DNA from: Lineus longissimus | Taxonomy: Eukaryota; Nemertea; Pilidiophora; Heteronemertea; Lineidae | Direction of reading: 5' to 3' | Assembly: GCF_910592395.1 (NCBI RefSeq) | Contig: NC_088321.1 | Location: 6,202,001-6,262,000, forward strand | DNA: 60,000 nt | Program-made: the position numbers and the translations under genes | Part shown: in pieces, positions 50,876 through 60,000 of the stretch | Position numbering within the stretch: position 1 is the first letter of the stretch | How the letters are laid out: every line of letters begins with the position of its first letter | The notes under the pieces: generated by a model | Database searches by the model: none | The model's input: only the letters and a program-made list of their open reading frames with translations | Told to the model about the DNA's origin: nothing

Positions 50876-53736
50876 TTTCTGTTGGTTGGTTTTCTGTCTG
50901 GTTTCTATTTTGTTGAAAGTGTTGTTGGCGTTCATCACTGCTTTATTGGTAACCCTTTCACTGCCGGCTGCCTAGTATTCTCCTCCAGGGAGTATTTTCC
51001 TCAAAGGCAGGGTGAGCATCTTTCTTCGAGAAAATTCTACTTTGTCAGGTGTTTGCATTTGGAGGTGTGGTCCTCCAGGGACAGCTCGGAATACAACTCT
51101 CCTTTAGCAGGGGACTTTAAGGCCTTCTTCTCCAGGGAGTATTCTCCTCCAACCCAGGATAAGTATTTTTACATGCCACTACGGTTTGGTTTATTGAAAT
51201 GAATGTTTCTCACTTGGTGGAGTCTTATGCTTGCTCTGGCAAAGGTAAAAGGTAGACTGAGCCTTGGTTCCATTTGAAACGACGAGGGTTGAGTGTCTCG
51301 CTCAAGGACACAAAGACATAACTGCGGTGATCCGTTTGAGAGTCAAACCCATGGTAGTCCTTATATCAATGTGTTTGGTCGCCTGACGCTTGTAACGAGA
51401 AGAGTTTTTGGGTGCATTTCTATAGTAACTCACACAACGTAGTGAGTGTAATGGTTACGTGTGTATAAAGTGTAAACAAAATTCATATATCCATCATGTC
51501 CATCGAATCTGAAAAAATTTGTGCAGACCCATGACAATTCTGGTTCCGGTACAGTTTGTCGCATTCCATACGGGCCGCGCTTGCCGATCCTGCTTTCACG
51601 ACGCACCGCAACCACAGTTACCATGATTCCCATTGTTTCCTTCCTCGTGACGCAATTATTTCATGACGTCATGAGCCATTGACCATTCACGCAAGTAGAT
51701 TTATTCACACCGGCGCCACTGAAGTGCGGGTGTGGGACATCATGTATTTCAAAATCGTCTGCTAGGACATACAGGACAACGTCGGCGGAGACAGTTGTGA
51801 CATTTCATTGCAGACAAAGAAAACGTCATCTTCTTCTCGATTTACGTAACTTCAAAAAAGTCGGTTTTATCACTACTAAATCCAGATCCAGTCACGTGAT
51901 TTCTAGTAACTGCCAAACTCGACCCAGTGCCAGAACTGTGAAGTAATGATGTAGGTCACGTGGTCAGAGTGCAGGAGTTCCCTTACCGCCTGGCTATCCG
52001 ATTTAGCATCTACCGTTCCGGAACGACATCAGCGCCTCCAGTGTCAAGATAATAAATTTGCCATTCTTGATTTTGGCGCCAAACGAATAAAAAAAACGCG
52101 TTAAAACAATTAAGAATATATCAGCTACAAAAATTCGTTATTAACTAACTGCTGAAGAAACATACACAAATATCTAGGCTAGCAGGTGGAAAATTCAATT
52201 ATTATTTCACCACAAAGAGCTGCTTCTGTCCGCAGATATGAGACAGCTACCGGGGCGGGGACTATTTCTTATGGGGCCTTATTGTTCAGCGTCTCCAAGG
52301 AATTTCCCCCCAATGTACTGACTAAAACCTGTCACTTTCAGAGAACGGGGTTGGGGCTTTGGGGGTCTCATCCCCAAATGTACTGGCTAAATATGTCAGA
52401 AGGACGGGGTTTGGGGGGCTCCCCCATGTCAAACAGTTGTGGGAGTTGACTAGAGCTTGCTCTTTACATATTATAGGCCTAGTACATGCCCACCAATGCA
52501 GATTGAAGTCGGACCTCTCGGCTCTGGCTGTTGGGGCGCAGGACCCCGCCGCGAAGACCGATCAGCCGGTTGCGGCTGACGGGGAAAAGGTCACATAATT
52601 TAGGAGGAGAGACGATAACGACGAGGATGGATTTCTCTAATTTCTACTTTTTTTCGGACTTTTAAATATGGCATTTTGGCAGATCGTTGTGGATAGGGAG
52701 GAGGCTAGTATTGGATGAGCGGAAAGAGTGGATATCGTATATTCTGGAGATATTGACGTCGTGTAGAGACATCGTTTTGGAGGGAGCATAAACGGACGTT
52801 TTTGTGCAGTGTTTGCCGTCACTATTTTCTCCCGCCGTGGCTCATGAAGGGAGGCCTCCCACCCGCGATTATTTAGATCGTTCTATTCCACGGCCGTTAG
52901 ACAACAATGTGCCTTAACAATTTATTTGATCACATGACTCCTGTGGAATCTCCGATCTGATTGGTTGATCTGCAAACATGACGCCTTCGTGGTAATTTGC
53001 ATGATTTATGAAGTAATTTCCCTTGACCAACTTTGAACGCGTCGATTATGATAATAAAAGGGAGGGACCCAAATCGGAAGTGAATAATAATTAGGTCATG
53101 TGCCAGGAATGGTTACTGCGTAATCAATTTTTTGGGTACTTCGTCAACTGGCGGAGAAATTTGCTGATGCGCCAAATCCCGTGCGAGTTTCTTCGATATT
53201 TCGCCGGAAAATCAGTTTAAAACAGGTAAGATCGGTTCATATGCCAAGAATTCGTACATGGTAACGAAGAACCCATATCGAGGGACTCTTATGAACCAAG
53301 AATAGAAACTAGCAAGTCTTTAATATGTAAAGTCAAGAACTTAGTGAGCCCCCCTTTAGGTCGGGGGAGCTCCCCCGAACCCCCCTACGAGCATATGTTA
53401 AGTGCAAGCTCTAACAACTACAGCTGTTACAATGGGGGGACACCCCCCAAACCCCCCTCCGTCGACATAGGTTTTTACCAGTGCGTTGGGGGGAAGCTCC
53501 CCCCAAACCCCCCCGGTGAACAGTCAACTAGCCCTTCTGTGTCATACTGCTGGAGGGGGGGGGTGCGATGGGACCATCCATATAGTTCCTTCCGACACAT
53601 TTTTGTTTTGGTAATGTAATACATTGTGATTGACCTTATTCACGGGAATCGGGCGTTTCCAGTGATATACGACACAAATGGGTTGTCCTCATGCATTCAC
53701 TTTCGAAACGCATTTTAAAATAGATGTTACGTCCTG
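50876..53736. other. No supportable gene; repeat fragments
   Basis: Holds SINE-tail-like GGGAGTATTCTCCTCC motifs (50975-51150), a LINE-tail motif near 51290, and a G/C-rich palindromic patch (52290-52440) related to the one at 53344-53560. 53054-53226 is promoter-like: AATAAAAGGGAGGG, then AAACAG|GTAAGATC as a possible first-exon donor. No coding exon can be tied to it. Confidence 0.5.
53344..53560. repeat. Cluster of G/C palindromes (GGGGGRxxCCCCCC followed by AAACCCCCC)
   Basis: Three or four units resembling GGGGGGACACCCCCCAAACC are each followed by C-runs and spaced about 50-60 bp apart. The patch at 52290-52440 has the reverse-complement type (GGGGTTTGGGGGGCTCCCCC). Each G-run can form a hairpin with the C-run, or a G-quadruplex. 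Confidence 0.7.
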
Positions 53737-53740
53737 TTAA

Positions 53741-54349
53741 CCCTTAAACCGCCAGAGGCGACGATCGTCGACATAAGGGGGAAAGCGCCAGAGGCGACGA
53801 TCGTCGACAGCAGACATTTAGTTCCACCTGTCTGCTAAGAGATGGCAGTGAGTGTGCATGTACGCTCTTTGGTACTTCGACAGTGATGCTTAGCACAAAA
53901 TGGCATCGAACAAATTTCAAGTTTCTATACAAGCTTTTGAGTATTTTATCAAAAACTTGAAGCCCCATTTTCGCGGGAATGACGTCATCAGGAGTAATTA
54001 GCGCTGCTACGACTAATTAGACGGATGCTTCGACCAGGAATCGGATGGAAACGATGTATTTAGACCCAGACTTCATATTAAAATACCAAGGGAGGTATAA
54101 AAAGCTGATGGAGGTATGTTCTGGCCATATTTTTGTTGATTATGGGTATTTGCACTAATTAACCCCTAATTAGTAAATTTTGGCGGGAAATGTCACAAAA
54201 ATCGACTGGAATTACCATTTGTATAAAATCATCAGTACATTCCATGGTGTTTGTAACAAAAATAACGTTGTTATTAATCATTTTCAAAAATGCTCGGTTA
54301 ATTCGGCGCTCAGGGGTAATATGATTTTGTTAATTCGGCGCTTTAAGGG
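53741..54349. mobile_element. piggyBac-type non-autonomous element, 609 bp, TTAA flanks
   Basis: TTAA at 53737-53740 and 54350-54353. Ends CCCTTAAACCGCC (left) and CCCTTAAAGCGCC (right, reverse-complemented). Subterminal repeats: GCCAGAGGCGACGATCGTCG twice at the left and TTAATTCGGCGCT twice at the right. No transposase ORF. TTAA specificity and CCC-start TIRs are piggyBac hallmarks. Confidence 0.75.
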
Positions 54350-54353
54350 TTAA

Positions 54354-55740
54354 TGGGGCACGTCATCATCGCGTACATTTTGGAAAAACTCCCTAACGAG
54401 ACCGGAGCAGACGGCTGAAAGTAGTTTACTTATTGGCCGCTAGGGTACAGAATGTACGTCGCTCACCCGAATTTTTCACGCAACTATAGCTAAATAGAGC
54501 TAGTTCTAGTTTGTGATTCAATTTGATACTTCAGATTTGGGCAGTAGACCAATATAACTTAGTCGTCAGTGTGGTTTTAAGCTGGAAAAACGTATTTGTT
54601 TTTCTTAAAGTGCCTTTTTTGGACGGGTGTGTGCGATTGTTTTGTTTTTATGTCACGTGACCTCGATCATGTCGACACAAAATTGAAATAAACCACCCTT
54701 TTCTGTCATTATTTAGGACGGATATTTCTCTGATAAAAATATTAATATAATTGGCCAATTTCTTAGGCATATGATGTAGCGAATTCCCATGAAGATTTAA
54801 ATTAATTTCAACCAATGGGATAGCAACCACCACCGGAAGATCGCGGAGAAATCGGTAAACTCAACGGAGTTAATTCAGAAAAATACCAAAAAAAATTGTT
54901 TGTAGGATATACAATCTCTCTTTATTTCTCATCATTCATTTACATTATCTACTCCCGCACACACGTGTATCTTAAGAGCCCCTCCTAAAGGGGGGCTTAT
55001 AAACGTAAACAGAATGATGAAAAGGGAAAATTATATGGTAATTTCTCATCTTGGTGGTGTATGCTACAATGTGGAACCAACTACACGGCTCGTCGATGGT
55101 GTAGCAGGAGATTTGCTTGACCAACTTTGAAAATCGCGAGCCCGGGTCTCCTGGTCGTATTCCTTATTATATACCAAGCCACTTTGGTTACTCAACCCGC
55201 CGTTGGCGCGGTGGTCGGCAGGCTATTCATAGTAACAAGACCGAGGGATTTCTCCACGTAAAAATTACCTAGCTAACGGCCGTGATTCCAATACGGAGAA
55301 CGTGAGTAACATTTTATTCATTGATTTATTTGGAGGCCGATGAGATCTTTGTGAACTTTGTTCGTGTACATATGTTGTCGTATTCGGAATCGTGTATATT
55401 CGTATTATTCTAAACCACGTGAATGGATTCTGGAAGGATCTATTCAATCATATCGTAAATGTGGAGCTCGCCAAGCCAGGATCGACAGCAAGTGGACTCA
55501 TAGAGAATTGAAGAAACCAGGCTGTGGTAAGTTTGTGACATTTTAGTACTTTATAGATACAGTCCTCACATCGCCTTATTGTATGGGAGGTCAATTATAG
55601 CTGCGCCCAAAAAACTTGCCGCTGGCTGCATTGGGTACGGGGTGAGTTTTGATCAATCAATCATGCTTTCTGCCAGCTGTAGGCTAATACCGGAAGATGT
55701 TGGCTAGAGTAGAACACCGACCATCCGGCGAAGTAATTAT
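54354..55740. other. No supportable gene
   Basis: AT-rich unique-looking sequence. Two GTGAGT/GTAAGT-like donors (near 55302 and 55527) follow short open stretches, but there is no recognisable protein, no homologous neighbour exon and no clear acceptor. Confidence 0.45.
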
Positions 55741-56780
55741 AATGAAATGGCCAGGGCCATTGTGCTCACCTCATGTGGAGGAAAGATGGATAAAGAGCAT
55801 GGTATTGTGTCATGTAGTGTTAGGTTTGATGTAGGTCCAAGCAATTATAATTTCCCCAAAATGGCCAATTTACATAACATTCGACCTCTGTGACCTTGAA
55901 AAGTAGGTCAAATCAAAGAAGACCCGGGTGACACATTGAATGGTTGTTAGAATTAGATGTACCTATGATATAAAATTGGTGCCAATCGGGCAAGTCATTA
56001 CTAGGAATAATGGCATTTTGAAGAATTTAGGATTTGGCCCCCTCCCTGGAGGCCAAACGGCAAATCAGATCGCACCAAACTTCGGTACCTGAGATCACCT
56101 GACCAAGGGGTACATGTGTACTTAATTTTTGATCAATAGTCATTGCAGTTAAGAAACGTGCCATAGTTACGGCCTGACGGCGAATTTACGCCATTTGACC
56201 TTTGTGACCTTGACAAGAAGGTCAAATTAAAAACCTGTGTGACATACACTGTATGGTGGTTAGATGTGCCCATGATATCAAATTGGTGGCAATCGGGCAA
56301 GAAGTTAAGGAATAATCACATTTTTAAGGTTTTTGGATTTTGCCCCCTGGTGGTCAAGTGGTGAATCATATTGGACCAAACTTCGGTCCCTGAGATCACC
56401 TGACTAAGGGGTAAATGTGTACCAAATTTGGTATCAATAGTCATTGCAGTTTAAAAACGTGCCATCGTTACATCCTAACGGCCAATTTACACCATTTGAC
56501 CTCTGTGACCTTGAAAAGGAGGTCAAATCAAAAACCCGGAGGATATATGATGCACCTTTGCTAGAAGTACCTACCATATTTTTTTCAAAATTTCCCGACT
56601 ACTATTAAGGGAGATATTGCATATTTTCACTTTTAACGTTTGGCCCCCTGGTGGCCAAACCATGAAACGAATCGGACCGAAACTTGGTCTCCAAGGTGTC
56701 ATTACATAAGGGTACATGTGCACCAAGTTTCAACTCAATAGCTCTAACAGTTACGAAACGTGCCCTGCTAACGGACGACG

Positions 56781-56836
<56 letters not shown>

Positions 56837-56892
56837 ACGACGGACGCCACGGTATGGGATAAGCTCACCTCTGCTAAGAGGTGAGCTAAAAA
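55741..56892 (-). mobile_element. 1.1-kb dispersed element, copy B (inverted relative to copy A)
   Basis: Reverse complement of 47277-48389, nearly identical over its whole length. It begins AATGAAATGGCCAGGGCCAT (itself a hairpin, AATGGCC-AG-GGCCATT) and ends GAGGTGAGCTAAAAA after an expanded (GAC)n run at about 56776-56833. Arg- and Ser-homopolymer ORFs here come from the trinucleotide run. Confidence 0.85.
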
Positions 56893-59800
56893 CAAAAAAA
56901 GTGAAGGAACCTTTTCTGCCTGGGTGAGAAAACTTTGTAAAAATTATATACTTTCGATTGTCGGATGATCTATTTCCGGACATTGTCATTTCTCCGCTCT
57001 CGTCATAACCCCCTCCTCCTGCACGCGAGTCCAGCCCTTCTGATGACCAGACAAAAAATGCCATGAACTTCAGTGACCTGGGTGACCTTTTTTTAGCTGG
57101 TCGCAAATTGCGTTGTGTACTGGGGCACGTCATCGTGGGGGGGGGGGGGTTCGGGAAGAAGTTTTGATGCAGTTCAGCCGACAAGAACTATCAGGGAAAT
57201 AGAAACATACAAGTACCAGTCGTAGCGATCACATCAGATCACCATTATACTCATGTGATCCATCCGTACTGTAAACCCCTTAATTTACACAGGGTTTTTT
57301 TTTGCAGAATTTGCAAACAGCCTATATTCGCGAAAATAAAAATCGCGAAAAAAGTTTTAGATTCGAAAAACTGATCGAAATTTCAAAATCAACAAAAAAA
57401 TAAAAGTCGTGGATATTTTTTTCAGAAATGTTGGCTGATTGGAAAAATAAAAAAGCACGAACATTTGTCTGTTGACAGTGTGCTGGTTGCTGCAACTCTC
57501 TCACGCAAATGACTCACTACAACACTGAAATGCGAATAATATACTTTATTCTTTTTTTCTATTTGTGATTTACCACCACCTTCGTATTCTACTTTTTGTT
57601 ATAGATATGCACCACCAACATTGTAGCATTCATTCAATATAATACCATGTTCTAAATATAATAATATGCAGCAAACGACCTATTTCGTCCAATCAAAAGC
57701 GTGTACAGAGAATCACCGTATGTGTCATTTTGCTTCTTTGTGATATTTTCAACTGCTACTTTTTTACAATTGATTGCCGCGGCCAATATGGCATGTTTCA
57801 CTTTATTTTACACCATCAGCATACAACAATCGTTGAGGTGATATAAAGATAACTTCCTTCATTATTACTTGCGAGCAAAAATCACAAGTAGGACTACTGA
57901 TGTTCTTACATTGTTTAAGGGCTTCATAATATACAATGTAGCTCTTTTCTGGAAGCACGGGAGGAACAGTGCATGAAGCTGCAGCCAGCTGACAGCGTCA
58001 TCGCTCTGTTGCGCTCAGCAGAGTGAAAAATACATTGTCCATGTTGGCCACGGCATTCTACACTAAAGGGAGTAGACAGTATTGGGATGACAGTCTGAAT
58101 AATCTCACCATTTGGGCAACCAAGAACAGAAATTCAGGAATCTACCTTGCCTACTATAATTTAAGTGGGCAAGGTAGCCGACTGGTTATATAACATTGAT
58201 ATACCACAGGGGCACGCTTTATATGTGGGAAATCAGTAAAGCTAGCAGGAATAAGCATGAAAGCAAAGATATAACATTTAACTCGCGTGTCCCGAAGGCA
58301 TTAGAAAAATATTTCTATATTCTTGTTTGAATTCAGGGGCCGATTTTAGATCACTGTTGACTTATGATGTGTACCCCTGTGTGATAAATGTTAGCCTTTT
58401 TGTTCGAGGTGACATACAAGCAAAACAGAAAGGGTCAGAAATGTCGTTTTCCGGATTTTATCCTGTAAATCGGCGACAAATTTATCATATACCCCATGTG
58501 CACTGATCCGGCAGACAAAACATAGAAACAAATGATGTTCTACGGCCTGCGGTCTGGAGCTTTCATGCTGATCCAGCGACTCGGACCGGTCTCTCTGTGG
58601 GTTTTCTTATTTTACCAACCTGAGGATGAATACATTCTTTGTTTAAGCCAGTACGGCTGTGTTGTACAGCTATAACATGCTAGAATTGATTAATCATGAG
58701 TCATTTTGTTTTGGATCAAGATGTTTCGTTATGCACCATGTATTTTGTTTTGTTTTCACAAATTTTCAGGAAAATGGCTGATATTGTAACCGAAAAGTCG
58801 TTTTACTTGTTTGTCTCCTCCAATCAACTTTATCACTTATGAAATAATATATGAGCTGATTCGGACTGCATTTGCGGTTCTTTATACGTCTTTTCTATTA
58901 ATTTTGTCTTTGAGTTTGAACATGGACAAATGTGCCAATTGACCAAACAATTGGCTTTGACTCTCGCGTGATCGGGTGTGGACTGAAATAATCAGCTAAT
59001 TATGATCAATTTAGCTTGTTTCGGCGCTTTTCAAACTACATGATTGTATATGATTGACAACCGAGCTAATCAACAATTGACACTGAATATACCTTCGAGC
59101 AGGACTTATGTCACCTAAAATCTAGGTTATCTGTTTATTTAGCAACTCTCAGTTCATGCAAGAAAACAGATTACAAATACGCATGCACCAAATATTGTGT
59201 CCCAGTTGTTACCCTCTAACACGTCGTTCTACGTTTGGTTTGCCCCCCCCCCCCCCAAAAAAATAGCTGGAAGCCAAGTGGCGAATCTAGTGCTCTAGAT
59301 ACATGTCTTCCCCAACCCCAACCGTTGGGCGCCCGTGCTAAAATGGATTCATCATCCATGAATGCTCAAAATAAAGGTTTAATTGAACATGCATAATGTG
59401 GTCAAATGATTTTTTTTTTTCATTTTCCATTTTGAAAAACCACGACGAGATTGCTGCAATAGGAGACAAGGGAGACAAGTTATGGAACTGACACCAAACT
59501 GGAGGTATTGCATTGGTTGTCTCACCGAACCCGAGGCGTAGTCGAGGTGTTGGTCAACAATTTAGCTCCACCTAGGCGGTTTATGTGAGACGATCAATAC
59601 CGACAGTGAGGTATCAATTTCTATTCTAAAACATCTCAAATTAAATACCAAATAAAGTGGTTGTAAGTGTTTCTTGACTGCTGCCATATTTTGCACCTTA
59701 TACCCAAGTGGTCGTGGTTGCCAAACCATAACTGCTGAATTCAAAACGAGGCTTCATTGGCACATGGTGCGTTTACACTGTAAACGGTGGTTCATTATAA

Positions 59801-60000
59801 AGTTAATTAGTGGCCCTGTCAGCTGGTATTGACGCCAGTAGACCAGGGCCAGGTTGTTCAAAAGCACATAAGTCATGCACACAAACACTTGATTTTCGAA
59901 GTATTTCTCACCGACTCGTTATTTGGTCAAGAGTCATGAAGTTTTTTACAAGGTTCTCGAGTAGCTAATCAGGTACAGTCCGCACAATCTGGGTAAATTG
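56893..60000. other. No supportable gene; AT-rich with simple repeats
   Basis: I see no conserved exon. Contents: a G-run at about 57138-57150, a C-run at about 59245-59258, and a diverged copy of the AATTGATACC palindromic element at 59495-59645. 57540-59200 is low-repeat, AT-rich and could be UTR or intergenic. Confidence 0.5.

Noticed and set aside
52485-52600. Possible terminal exon (ends DQPVAADGEKVT) after CCAATGCAG
   Set aside because: GC-rich and open, but there is no upstream exon, no recognisable family and only about 30 codons.
55430-55530. Possible exon ending CGARQARIDSKW...KKPGCG before GTAAGT
   Set aside because: The donor looks good, but no convincing acceptor, homologue or partner exon was found.
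56605-57184. Arg-run and Ser-run proteins
   Set aside because: Translation of the (GAC)n stretch inside the 1.1-kb element.

Overview
This is a repeat-choked stretch of an animal nuclear genome. The signs are long GT-AG introns, several families of tRNA-derived SINE and inverted-repeat mobile elements, a PIF/Harbinger transposon, and genes with metazoan homologues. The repeat repertoire suggests a marine invertebrate, but I cannot fix the phylum from sequence alone. Two protein genes are well supported, and they are divergent (head to head, about 6.1 kb between start codons). (1) Minus strand, 24157 down to at least 3657: eleven consecutive exons with fully consistent splice phases. They encode a charged disordered N-terminus, a DUF4347-like domain (His-Cys, caspase-like fold family best known from bacterial surface proteins), and a complete, apparently active NEK8/NEK9-type protein kinase. 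I do not know of this combination and consider it the most novel gene here. To its left (3144 to 874, minus) lie exons of a Myb/SANT-like protein, which may be a separate gene or the 3' part of the kinase gene. (2) Plus strand, 30285-49761: the complete seven-exon gene GTF2E2 (TFIIE beta, 279 aa). Layout: 1-3144 Myb/SANT-like exons and small inverted-repeat elements; 3657-24157 the kinase gene, whose introns carry many copies of one TIR element family plus arrays of 60-bp, 62-76-bp and about 125-bp units; 24158-30284 intergenic, with minisatellites and nested transposons; 30285-49761 GTF2E2, whose intron 4 holds a tRNA/SINE-derived 64-bp satellite split by a complete 4.3-kb Harbinger element (transposase plus Myb-like partner, TIRs, CTG target duplication); 49762-60000 the GTF2E2 3' UTR, then repeats (including the inverted partner of a 1.1-kb element in GTF2E2 intron 5) with no gene I can support. 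The most striking structural pattern is that tandem duplications in both genes repeatedly start at, or copy across, exon-intron junctions. The intron after GTF2E2 exon 3 has about 22 extra copies of its own 5' splice site and two extra copies of its 3' splice site. Similar events are seen at GTF2E2 exons 1, 5 and 6 and at kinase exons 1, 7 and 9.
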